A stretch of 18,391 nucleotides of DNA from an uncultured Lachnospiraceae bacterium (GTDB lineage Bacteria > Bacillota > Clostridia > Lachnospirales > Lachnospiraceae), in the NCBI GenBank assembly GCA_902773445.1, contig CACYEU010000089.1, positions 1 through 18,391 on the forward strand. Reading direction: 5' to 3'. The position numbers were made by a program, and so were the translations under genes. Of the stretch, positions 1 to 7,101 are shown one piece after another. Within the stretch, counting starts at the first letter, position 1; every line of letters begins with the position of its first letter. The notes beneath the pieces were generated by a model, which worked only from the letters and a program-made list of their open reading frames with translations, was not told the origin of the DNA and searched no databases.

Positions 1-77
1 ACATCGGATAAATGGTTCTTAAATGATCCGCGTCCCGCGTGCGGGTTGTACAAAAACAGCATTTGTCGGTTTTTCAT
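1..77 (-). CDS. Diacylglycerol/lipid kinase family protein, N-terminal fragment
   Basis: This gene is read toward the left edge and is cut by it; only 25 complete codons are present. The visible peptide begins MKNRQMLFLYNPHAGRG. A hydrophobic strand followed by YNPxAGRG is the nucleotide-binding opening of the diacylglycerol kinase catalytic (DAGK_cat, YegS/DgkB) family, whose members phosphorylate diacylglycerol or related lipids at the inner face of the membrane. The ATG at 77-75 is preceded by AAGGAGG (84-90) at a good distance, so the start is firm. The gene lies 31 bp after the whiA stop on the same strand and may be co-transcribed with murB-whiA. With so little sequence the substrate cannot be named, and the family call rests on this motif alone. 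Confidence 0.7.
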   Translation of the reverse strand, partial: MKNRQMLFLYNPHAGRGSFKNHLSD

Positions 78-108
78 GACATGCCTCCTTATCGCTTCAT
101 TCTTTCAC

Positions 109-804
109 TTATCTGACACCGGCCAGTTCCAGGATCTTGCGCATACGGTGGTTGACACAAGATTTCGATACCGGCGGTATGACCAACTGTCCGATTTCTT
201 CCATCGACGCCTCGGGGTTCTCAAGTCTTGCATAGGCCACGTCCTGCAGCGCATCCGACAGCCCGTCAAATGTCCCATTCTCCTGCAGGCTTCTGATCGC
301 CCTGATCTGCTTGACACCTGCGGCGACCGTTTTGCCGATATTGCCGGTCTCGCAGTTGACTCTTCGGTTGACACCGCCGCGCACTTCTCTTAAGATACGT
401 TCATTCTCAAAAGCCATCATCGAGATCGGCGCGCCCATCAATGTCAGCAGGTCCTTGATCTGCCGCCCTTCCTTAATATAAACGACGATATTGTTCTTGC
501 GAAGCATTTCTTTCGGTTCCAGTCCGCATTTTTCAAGCATTGCAAGAAGGTCGACTGCGGCATATTCATCCGGGCAGGTGATCTCGAAGTGATACGATCT
601 TGCAGGATCGCTGATCGTACCGGCTTCAATAAATGCTCCGCGGATAAATGCCCTGATACAACAGTCCTTCTTCGGTTCAAAGCGCTCATTGCTCTCGCGC
701 GAGAACAGCCTCCTTGCGGACTGCTGTGCCTTCCGGCAGTGCGGAGCCATGCGCGTGACATGCAGCAGTTCTTCCCTGACTTTTTGGGCAAATGAATCCG
801 CCAT
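109..804 (-). CDS. whiA: WhiA-family DNA-binding regulator, short form (first homing-endonuclease-like repeat missing)
   Basis: WhiA proteins combine a degenerate LAGLIDADG homing-endonuclease fold with a C-terminal helix-turn-helix. They regulate sporulation in actinomycetes and affect division and nucleoid behaviour in Bacillota. Seen here: an N-terminal SFAQKVREEL start, a second-half core beginning around residue 48 (CCIRAFIRGAFIEAG, then SYHFEI), the conserved VNRRVNCETGNIGKT at about 145-159, and an HTH at about 198-227 (PPVSKSCVNHRMRK). At 231 residues it is about 80 shorter than the roughly 310 usual. The gap falls between about residues 30 and 45, where the first LAGLIDADG-like repeat should be. 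The ATG shares one base with the murB stop (TGATG, 806-802), which fixes the start and implies translational coupling. The rapZ and yvcK genes that usually accompany whiA are not between it and murB. Confidence 0.85.
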   Translation of the reverse strand: MADSFAQKVREELLHVTRMAPHCRKAQQSARRLFSRESNERFEPKKDCCIRAFIRGAFIEAGTISDPARSYHFEITCPDEYAAVDLLAMLEKCGLEPKEMLRKNNIVVYIKEGRQIKDLLTLMGAPISMMAFENERILREVRGGVNRRVNCETGNIGKTVAAGVKQIRAIRSLQENGTFDGLSDALQDVAYARLENPEASMEEIGQLVIPPVSKSCVNHRMRKILELAGVR

Positions 805-1703
805 CAGAATTCTCCCGTCAACCTCACCTCCGGCGTGAGTTCGACGCCGCTGTTTTCAAAGACAGTCTTTTTGACATGCTCGATCAGGCGGCGAACGTCA
901 TCAGCCGTTGCATGATCGATATTGATCACAAAACCGCAGTGTTTGTCGGAAACCATCGCGCCTCCGATCCTGTATCCCTTGAGACCGGCCTGTTCGATCA
1001 GCGCGCCTGCAAAATATCCTTCGGGCCGTTTAAACGTACTGCCCGCGCTCGGATATTCGAGAGGCTGTTTCGAACTTCTGCGCCCGGCGAGATCATTCAT
1101 AATTGCCGCGATCTCATCGCGGTTTCCTTCTTCGAGTCCGAGTGTGATCTCAAGCGCGATCAGCCGGTCGTGCGCAAGCACGCTGTCGCGGTAGCCGAAT
1201 GCCATATCTTCATTTGTATATTGACAGATCTGTCCGTTTTCATTCAGGATCGTGACCTGTGACACGATGTCTTTCATTTCACCGCCGTAGGCGCCGGCGT
1301 TCATCATCATCGCCCCGCCGATCGTCCCCGGGATGCCGGCCGCGAATTCCATGCCTGCGAGTTCATGTTTCAGCGCCTGCCTGGCGACAGCCGAAAGCAA
1401 AGCGCCTGCCTGGGCCACGATCGTTTTTCCGGTGACAAAGATCTGCTGCATGTTTTCAACTGTGCGGATCATCACGCCGCGGTATCCGCGGTCACCGACC
1501 AGAAGATTACTGCCGTTGCCAATCACCATCCACGGTACACTCTGTGAATTGCAGAGTGCGATCACGTCTCTGACTTCTTCGATCGACCGCGGAGAGACGA
1601 GATAATCCGCGGGTCCTCCGACTTTGAAAGTCGTATGTGCCGACATCGGCTCATCGGCCAGAACATTGTCTGCGCCGACGATGTTTTTCAGGAGTTCTTT
1701 CAT
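804..1703 (-). CDS. murB: UDP-N-acetylenolpyruvoylglucosamine reductase
   Basis: MurB reduces UDP-GlcNAc-enolpyruvate to UDP-MurNAc with NADPH and a bound FAD, a cytoplasmic step of peptidoglycan precursor synthesis. The 299-residue length is normal for the family. Visible motifs in order are HTTFKVGGPADY (23-34), GNGSNLLVGDRGYRG (62-76) and GIPGTIGGAMMMNAGAYGGE (123-142) in the FAD-binding part, YRDS (171-174), then PSAGSTFKRP (218-227) with the catalytic serine at 222, and PEVRL near the C-terminus with the catalytic glutamate at 292. The AGSTFKRP form and the lack of the extra loop point to type II MurB. The ATG is preceded by GAAAGG at a usable distance. It overlaps whiA by one base and is probably its lead gene. 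Confidence 0.96.
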   Translation of the reverse strand: MKELLKNIVGADNVLADEPMSAHTTFKVGGPADYLVSPRSIEEVRDVIALCNSQSVPWMVIGNGSNLLVGDRGYRGVMIRTVENMQQIFVTGKTIVAQAGALLSAVARQALKHELAGMEFAAGIPGTIGGAMMMNAGAYGGEMKDIVSQVTILNENGQICQYTNEDMAFGYRDSVLAHDRLIALEITLGLEEGNRDEIAAIMNDLAGRRSSKQPLEYPSAGSTFKRPEGYFAGALIEQAGLKGYRIGGAMVSDKHCGFVINIDHATADDVRRLIEHVKKTVFENSGVELTPEVRLTGEF

Positions 1704-1717
1704 ATAATACCTTTCAC

Positions 1718-1746
1718 TTGCAATGCTTTGTCAAATACGCTATGAT
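1718..1746 (+). promoter_or_regulatory. Sigma-A type promoter for the CorC/HlyC gene
   Basis: TTGCAA at 1718-1723 and TATGAT at 1741-1746 are separated by exactly 17 bp. A start about seven bases downstream gives a leader of roughly 20 nt that still includes the GAAAGGAG ribosome site at 1755-1762. Confidence 0.6.
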
Positions 1747-1774
1747 GAGCGCACGAAAGGAGTGATCATCCATC

Positions 1775-3064
1775 GTGGATCCTGACATTGCGATACGCCT
1801 GGTTATCTTAATTATTCTGTTAATTCTCTCAGCAGTTTTTTCATCTGCCGAGACTGCTCTAACGGGTGCAAGCCCGATCAAAATCCGAACTTATCTCGAA
1901 CAGCATCCCGATGATAAGCGCGCGAAAGCTTTTCTTGCGATCAATGAGAATCCGGCAAGAATGCTTTCGACGATCCTCGTCGCGAACAATGTCGTCAATC
2001 TGACCGCTTCGGCCATAACGACATCGATCGCCTATCGCTTCGGCGGACGGTTTGTCGGCCTTGCAACCGGTATCATCACACTGCTGATCCTGATCTTCGG
2101 CGAGATCACTCCGAAGACGACCGCCACGATCCATGCTGAGAAGATGGCGCTGATCTTTGCGCGTCCGCTGACAGTCCTGATGATTATTCTGACTCCGGTC
2201 GTCTTTATCGTCAACCTTCTCGCGAAAGGGATCCTGACGCTGCTCGGAATTAACAAAAAACGTTCAAAGACCTTCCTGACTGCCGACGAAGTCCAGACGA
2301 TCGTCGATGTCGGCCATGAGGAAGGTGTAATTCAGACTGATGAAAAAGACATTATTCAAAATGTCTTCGAGCTGAAGGACTCGGCTGCCATTGAAGTCAT
2401 GGTGCCGCGTGTTCATGTATCGGCGGTCAGTGTCGACATTCCGTATGAAGATCTTCTCGCCATTTTCAGAGAAGAAAAATACACGCGCTATCCCGTCTAT
2501 GAGGATTCGCTTGACAATATCATCGGCATCATCAACATCAAAGATGTCCTGCTCGACTGGGAGAGCCGTTCCGACTTCTCCGTCAGAAACATCCTGCGCG
2601 AAGCCCGGTTCGTCTTCGAGTATAAGAAGATCGGCGAACTGCTCGCTGAGATGAAAGAGGCCTCGGAAAGCATGGCGGTCGTCGTCGATGAGTACGGCGC
2701 CTGGTCCGGCATCATCACGCTTGAGGATGTCCTCGAAGAGATCGTCGGAGAGATCCACGACGAATACGACGACGAGGGCGATGAGCTGGTCTTTGAGATC
2801 GCTCCGCGCGAATACCTCGTCGAAGGCGCGATCAGTCTCGACGACTTCAATGATCGTCTCGGCGCAGACATTTCATCCGACAACTACGAGTCTCTCGGCG
2901 GATTCATTATCGAGCACCTCGACCGGATCCCCGGCATCGGAGACTGGGTCACGACTGACGACGGAATTCGCATGATCGTCGAATCAGTCGATAAAAACCG
3001 TGTCGAACAAGTCCACGTCTGGATGCCGGAGCCCGATGAAGCAGAAGATGATTCTGCTGAATAA
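1775..3064 (+). CDS. HlyC/CorC (CNNM) family membrane protein with CBS pair
   Basis: The 429-residue protein has the full family layout. An N-terminal CNNM/DUF21 membrane domain (about 1-190) has four hydrophobic stretches and the SAVFSSAETALTG signature near residues 19-31. A CBS pair (about 205-325) contains YTRYPVY and, later, VVDEYGAWSGIITLEDVLEEIVGEI. A C-terminal CorC/HlyC domain (about 340-415) follows a very acidic linker. Family members are linked to Mg2+ or Co2+ transport and its ATP-dependent control; old annotation as haemolysin is not informative. The start is GTG: GAAAGGAG (1755-1762) lies 12 bases upstream, slightly long, but an in-frame TGA at 1763-1765 excludes any upstream extension. 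It is divergent from murB and convergent with glgD, with only 17 bp between stops and no clear terminator. Confidence 0.9.
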   Translation: MDPDIAIRLVILIILLILSAVFSSAETALTGASPIKIRTYLEQHPDDKRAKAFLAINENPARMLSTILVANNVVNLTASAITTSIAYRFGGRFVGLATGIITLLILIFGEITPKTTATIHAEKMALIFARPLTVLMIILTPVVFIVNLLAKGILTLLGINKKRSKTFLTADEVQTIVDVGHEEGVIQTDEKDIIQNVFELKDSAAIEVMVPRVHVSAVSVDIPYEDLLAIFREEKYTRYPVYEDSLDNIIGIINIKDVLLDWESRSDFSVRNILREARFVFEYKKIGELLAEMKEASESMAVVVDEYGAWSGIITLEDVLEEIVGEIHDEYDDEGDELVFEIAPREYLVEGAISLDDFNDRLGADISSDNYESLGGFIIEHLDRIPGIGDWVTTDDGIRMIVESVDKNRVEQVHVWMPEPDEAEDDSAE

Positions 3065-3081
3065 TTTCCTGCGCTCAAACG

Positions 3082-4200
3082 TTACAGTTTATAGCGTTCC
3101 TCTTTCTTGACAATGATCTTCGGCGTCCCCTCGCTCTTATAGCTTTCTCCGCCGGGTACCGTCGAGCGGCTTTCAACGATGCAATTCTCAATATAGGTGT
3201 CATCGCCGATATACGCATCTCCGAGGATGATCGAATTCTTGATCCGGCAGCGGCTTCCGATATAGACCTGCTGGCAGATGATCGAATTCTCGACGATGCC
3301 GTTGATGATACTTCCGCTTGCGATCAAACTGTTGCGAACCGTCGCTTCAGGGTTGAATTTCGCAGGCGGCGCATCGACCAGCTTCGTATAAATATGCGGA
3401 TATTCGCGGCAGAAATAATTCCTGATCCCGCTGTCGAGGAAGTCCATGTTGGTCTTGTAATAAGCGTCGACCGAATGCACGCTTGACCAGTAATTCTCCA
3501 TCTTGTATCCGACAACTTTTCTGACGCGCAGATAACGGATAATAATATCCGATACGAGGTCGCTTCTGCCATCCTCCTCGCAGCGCTCGATCAGTTCAAG
3601 GAGCTGTCTGCGCCTGAAGACATAAATTCCGCAGGACACTGTGTTTGTGCTTGCAAGCAGCGGTTTCTCTTCGAATTCAACGATCCTGTTATCCGCATCC
3701 ATCTTAACGACGCCGTACTGTTCAAAATCCGTATTCTCCGGCATATCCTTGCAGACAACTGTGATATCAGCGCCCTTCTCGATGTGATAATCCAGTACAT
3801 CATTATAGTCCATCTTGTAGACTGCATCGCCCGAGCAAAGGATCACGTATGGCTCGTGGGCTTTGCGCAGCCACGATCTGTTCTGATAGATCGCGTCGGC
3901 TGTGCCGCGGTACCAGTCAGAATTCTCTTTGGTGATCGTTGGGGTAAATACATAGAGCCCGCCGTGTTTACGACCGAAATTCCACCACTTCGATGAATTC
4001 AAATGCTCGTTCAGCGAACGCGCGTTGTACTGTGTCAGAACCGCTACCTTCTGGATATGTGAATTGCTCATATTGCTGAGCGCAAAATCAATCGCTCTGT
4101 AGTGACCGGCGATCGGAACGGCTGAGGCCGCTCTCTTATTTGTCAGCTCTTTTAAGCTGTTATGGTTGCCGCCGGCGAGTATAATTCCGATTGCACGCAT
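3082..4200 (-). CDS. glgD: Glucose-1-phosphate adenylyltransferase, GlgD-type regulatory subunit
   Basis: GlgD is the second subunit of the Bacillota ADP-glucose pyrophosphorylase, which makes ADP-glucose from glucose-1-phosphate and ATP for glycogen synthesis. It is homologous to GlgC but usually has little or no activity and modulates the GlgC partner. The 372 residues comprise a nucleotidyltransferase domain (LAGGNHNSLKELTNKRAAS near the start, SGDAVYKMDY, FEEKPL) and a C-terminal left-handed beta-helix with hexapeptide turns such as VYIGSRCRIKNSIILGDAYI. Compared with GlgC next door, the G-x-G-x-R-L and A-K-P-A-V positions are altered (N-H-N-S-L and A-A-S-A-V), as expected for GlgD. AAGGAGG at 4209-4215, inside the end of glgC, lies eight bases from the ATG. 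The glgC stop is one base upstream of this start, so the pair is clearly coupled. Confidence 0.92.
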   Translation of the reverse strand: MRAIGIILAGGNHNSLKELTNKRAASAVPIAGHYRAIDFALSNMSNSHIQKVAVLTQYNARSLNEHLNSSKWWNFGRKHGGLYVFTPTITKENSDWYRGTADAIYQNRSWLRKAHEPYVILCSGDAVYKMDYNDVLDYHIEKGADITVVCKDMPENTDFEQYGVVKMDADNRIVEFEEKPLLASTNTVSCGIYVFRRRQLLELIERCEEDGRSDLVSDIIIRYLRVRKVVGYKMENYWSSVHSVDAYYKTNMDFLDSGIRNYFCREYPHIYTKLVDAPPAKFNPEATVRNSLIASGSIINGIVENSIICQQVYIGSRCRIKNSIILGDAYIGDDTYIENCIVESRSTVPGGESYKSEGTPKIIVKKEERYKL

Positions 4201-4201
4201 T

Positions 4202-5479
4202 TTACAGGCCTCCTTTACTCTTGATCAAGGTTCCACCCCCGGCCAGCAGACCTGAAGGATAGTCCGTCTCATCCGTTTCGCCCGCGATCGCGGTATTCTT
4301 ACCGATCTGTACATTGTCCGGTATCACAGAATCTTCTCCGATCGTCACAAGTCCGAAGCTGTAAATATCCGGATAATTCTGGTTGACGGCGTCAGCGCCG
4401 CAGCCCATAACGACATTGCTGCCGATCGTGCTTCCCTCAGCGATCACGGCATGGTCGATCACACAGCCTTCTCCGATCGTTACATCGCGCATGATGATCG
4501 AATCGCGTACGATCGATCCCTTGCCGATCGTCACGCCTCCGCCGATGACGGAATGGTGCACATCGCCGAAAATTTCGGTTCCGTCGGAGATAATGCTTGT
4601 CGTCACATTGCTGTCAGCTGAAACATAAGCCGGCGGAATCGTATCGCTCTCTGTATAGATCTGCCAGAAATCCTCATACAGATTGAATTCCGGTACCAGA
4701 TCGATCAGCTCCATATTGGCCTCCCAATATGACCCGAGCGTTCCGACATCTTTCCAATACCCCTCGAAGCGGTACGCGTACATCGGGCTTCCGTTCTCGT
4801 GCAGGTACGGAATCACGTGCTTTCCGAAGTCACAGCTCGGCTGATCCTGCAATTTGATCAGCGCATTCTTAAGCGTCTCCCAGTTGAAAATATAGATTCC
4901 CATCGACGCCAGATTGCTGCTCGGATTTGCCGGTTTCTCCTCAAATGCGGAAATCTTTGCTTCGTCGTCGGCAATCACGATACCGAATCGATGCGCTTCC
5001 TCCTTCGGGACCGGCATGACCGCGAGCGTCACATCGGCTCCCTTTTTCTTGTGGAAGTCAAGCATGACCTCGTAGTCCATTTTGTAGACATGATCGCCCG
5101 AGAGAATCAGGACATAATCCGGATGATACTGATTGATATATCCGAGATTCTGGTAGATCGCATTGGCTGTACCGGTATACCACTCAGAAGTGCCCGCATG
5201 GTTCTCATACGGAGGTAAAACGGTCACACCGCCAATCGTCTGATCAAGATCCCACGGCATACCGATACCGATATGAGTATTGAGCCGGAGAGGTTGATAC
5301 TGAGTCAATACACCCACTGTGTCAACGCCGGAATTGATGCAGTTGCTCAGCGGGAAATCAATGATTCTGTACTTGCCGCCAAATGCAACCGCAGGCTTTG
5401 CGTTCTTGTCTGTCAGGACGCCGAGGCGGCTTCCCTGTCCGCCTGCCAGCAGCATCGCGACCATCTGTTTTTTAATCAT
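4202..5479 (-). CDS. glgC: Glucose-1-phosphate adenylyltransferase, catalytic subunit
   Basis: GlgC makes ADP-glucose, the committed step of bacterial glycogen synthesis, in the cytoplasm. From the chosen start it is 425 residues. Motifs: LAGGQGSRLG (11-20), AKPAVAFGGKYRIIDFPLSN (27-46), WYTGTANAIYQN (100-111), LSGDHVYKMDY (126-136) with the metal-binding aspartate at 129, FEEKP (179-183) with the glucose-1-phosphate lysine at 182, and a beta-helix C-terminus (FGDVHHSVIGGGVTIGKGSI). The ATG at 5479-5477 is chosen because GAGGTGAGAT stands immediately upstream at the right spacing. An in-frame ATG at 5500 would add seven residues but has no good ribosome site and would read through that Shine-Dalgarno. 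It is first in a two-gene unit with glgD; the glycogen synthase and branching enzyme genes are not in the window. Confidence 0.95.
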   Translation of the reverse strand: MIKKQMVAMLLAGGQGSRLGVLTDKNAKPAVAFGGKYRIIDFPLSNCINSGVDTVGVLTQYQPLRLNTHIGIGMPWDLDQTIGGVTVLPPYENHAGTSEWYTGTANAIYQNLGYINQYHPDYVLILSGDHVYKMDYEVMLDFHKKKGADVTLAVMPVPKEEAHRFGIVIADDEAKISAFEEKPANPSSNLASMGIYIFNWETLKNALIKLQDQPSCDFGKHVIPYLHENGSPMYAYRFEGYWKDVGTLGSYWEANMELIDLVPEFNLYEDFWQIYTESDTIPPAYVSADSNVTTSIISDGTEIFGDVHHSVIGGGVTIGKGSIVRDSIIMRDVTIGEGCVIDHAVIAEGSTIGSNVVMGCGADAVNQNYPDIYSFGLVTIGEDSVIPDNVQIGKNTAIAGETDETDYPSGLLAGGGTLIKSKGGL

Positions 5480-5500
5480 GATCTCACCTCGCTTCATCAA

Positions 5501-5654
5501 AGCTACTTATACAGATACAGTTTACCACATTTATATGCACAGCGGGACATTTTACAGGCATAAATATATTCTCAGTTTAAAAAGGATAAAAAAGTTAATC
5601 ACTGTCGAAAAAATCGACTGTTTTCTGCCCATCATTTGATGTACGATGAACTCC
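5501..5654. other. AT-rich non-coding stretch upstream of glgC
   Basis: No gene is supported between the glgC start and the repeat array. The stretch is AT-rich with A- and T-runs and must contain the glgC promoter. TATAAA- and TAAACT-like hexamers are present on the minus strand, but none has a convincing -35 partner at 16-18 bp, so I do not call one. A small perfect hairpin, GTCGA (5604-5608) and TCGAC (5614-5618) with an A5 loop, has no clear T-tail. Confidence 0.5.
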
Positions 5655-6025
5655 CGCTGAACTGAGACCGGTCTAATGCTTTTCAGTTCAGCTTTTTGAG
5701 CCGCGCAGCACAGAAAAAGCGTTTCGAGAGCCTGCTTGGCTGAACTGCGGCCAATTTAATGCCTTTTAGTTCAGCTTTTTGAGCCGCGCAGCACAGAAAA
5801 AGTGTCTCGAGAGCCTGTTTGACTGAACTGAGGCCAATTTAAAACCTCTTAGTTCAGCTTTTTGAGCCGCGCAGCACAGAAATAGCGTCTCGAGAGCCTG
5901 CTTGGCTGAACTGCGGCCAATTTAAAACCTCTTAGTTCAGCTTTTTGAGCCGCGCAGCACAGAAACAGCGTCTCGAGAGCCTGCTTGGCTGAACTGCGGC
6001 CAATTTAATGCCTTTTAGTTCAGCC
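5655..6025. repeat. 83-bp tandem repeat array with inverted arms (four full units plus flanking part-units)
   Basis: Four head-to-tail units begin with GTTCAGCTTTTTGAGCCGCG at 5686, 5769, 5852 and 5935; a fifth begins at 6018 but breaks off after GTTCAGC. The period is exactly 83 bp each time and the units differ at only a few positions. A decayed half-unit in the same register (5655-5685, 23 of 31 bases matching unit positions 53-83) precedes the first. Each unit carries AGTTCAGC at its start and GCTGAACT near position 54, so every junction can form a hairpin (arms 8-9 bp, loop about 20) and every unit can fold on itself. Units 2-4 also carry the palindrome TCTCGAGA. As 83 is not a multiple of three and no frame stays open, it is not coding. 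The array ends 45 bp before the start of the nuclease-like gene. Confidence 0.95.
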
Positions 6026-6070
6026 AATCTGCCACAGCATTTGTCATATACATTATTTAGGGAGATTATC

Positions 6071-6913
6071 ATGGAGCCATATAAAGAGCAGCTTAGAAAT
6101 ATTCTAACTGAATTAAATGAATTAGCAGCCTTCTATACTGACGTAATCAATAACAGCCCTGACGGCTGTTTGATTGCTCAAAAAAGCAGAGGTAAAACGC
6201 AGTTTCTCAGTTTTCGTATTGAAGACGGCCGGCGCGTCCGCAAAGGTATCACCAAAGATGAAAACATGCTGCGTGCGCTGGGTCATAAGGAGTTTGCTAA
6301 GGTTGCGCTGAATGCGGTGGAAAGTAATGCCGAGGTGATCAAAAAGGCTCTCGACAGGCTCCGGTCGCTTGAGCCAGAAGATTTATGTCAAATGCTCCGC
6401 CGGCCTTATTTGCAGTTACCGCAGGATTACTTGTTCGACAGAGAATTCCTCGCAACTAAGGCGCACTTGAATTACGAAGATCAAATACGGATCGAACGGC
6501 ATCGGGGATGGGGGACCAAACCCTTCAAGCAATCAACTGCATTTGAAGAAAACAAAACGATCAAGACATCAGCCGGGTTCTATGTCCGGTCCAAAAATGA
6601 AGCACTGATCGTTGAAACTCTCCTCAAGTACGGCATTGAGTTTCACTATGATCAGGAATTTGAGCTGTGCGGTGAAATCATTGTCCCGGATTTCACCTTT
6701 GAAGGAGAGGACGGACAGGTATTCTTCTGGGAATATATGGGCATGATGAACCACCCGGACTATGCGCAGCACTGTCTCAGAAAACTTCAATTATATAATC
6801 ATGCCGGTTTTGTACCCGGCGGCAGACTGATCGTAACGTTCAGCTATGGCGGAGGCATCGACATGGAGATGATCGATACAGTAATTCGTAACGAAGTGAT
6901 TCCGAGATTGTAA
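6071..6913 (+). CDS. Uncharacterised protein with a PD-(D/E)XK-like nuclease core
   Basis: The 280-residue protein has no signal peptide or membrane segment. The N-terminal half is mostly helical and unrecognised. The C-terminal part (about 170-260) reads YVRSKNEALI, then a strand-rich VPDFTF, then FFWEYMGMM and a helix rich in basic and aromatic residues. A Glu in a helix (E177), P-D (D207) and W-E-x-x-G-M (E221) in that order resemble the restriction-endonuclease-like fold found in many uncharacterised gut Bacillota proteins. The usual final lysine of the motif is not obvious, so activity is uncertain. The ATG at 6071 is preferred because TTAGGGAG (6057-6064) sits upstream; an ATG at 6008 would start inside the repeat array. 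The base composition is AT-richer than its neighbours (19 G/C in 6061-6120 by hand count, against about 34 in 7141-7200), suggesting transfer. It stands alone. Confidence 0.7.
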   Translation: MEPYKEQLRNILTELNELAAFYTDVINNSPDGCLIAQKSRGKTQFLSFRIEDGRRVRKGITKDENMLRALGHKEFAKVALNAVESNAEVIKKALDRLRSLEPEDLCQMLRRPYLQLPQDYLFDREFLATKAHLNYEDQIRIERHRGWGTKPFKQSTAFEENKTIKTSAGFYVRSKNEALIVETLLKYGIEFHYDQEFELCGEIIVPDFTFEGEDGQVFFWEYMGMMNHPDYAQHCLRKLQLYNHAGFVPGGRLIVTFSYGGGIDMEMIDTVIRNEVIPRL

Positions 6914-6962
6914 AAGAGTCGCCGAAATAGCCGTAAATACTTGAAATCTTCAAATTTCTTCA

Positions 6963-6991
6963 ATGACAAACTCCTCCAAAACGTGTATACT
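6963..6991 (+). promoter_or_regulatory. Promoter for the SNF-family transporter
   Basis: ATGACA at 6963-6968 and TATACT at 6986-6991 are 17 bp apart. The predicted start near 6998 gives a leader of about 104 nt before the ATG at 7102, long enough to hold structure. Confidence 0.6.
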
Positions 6992-7101
6992 GTACAGGCA
7001 CGCGCCCGAAACAGAGCGGTTTTTCTCTTCCTGAGGATGTGTGCGCCGACTGTTTCCCAGGGTGGAACAGTATGAACAGTAATTATATGAAGGAGTTTTG
7101 A

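Noticed and set aside
1704..1734. Minus-strand TTGACA (1734-1729) with TATTAT (1709-1704) as murB promoter
   Set aside because: The spacing is 19 bp and the -10 would abut the murB ATG, placing the transcript start inside the gene and losing its ribosome site.
5655..6025. CRISPR array
   Set aside because: The whole 83-bp unit is repeated, including the parts that would be spacers. There is no spacer diversity and no cas gene.
6008..6070. Upstream ATG start for the nuclease-like gene
   Set aside because: It begins inside a repeat unit and has no ribosome site, while the ATG at 6071 follows AGGGAG.
7059..7072. T-box riboswitch before the transporter
   Set aside because: Only the AGGGTGGAAC core matches; the CCGCG continuation, specifier stem and required length are missing. 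Kept only as a structured leader.
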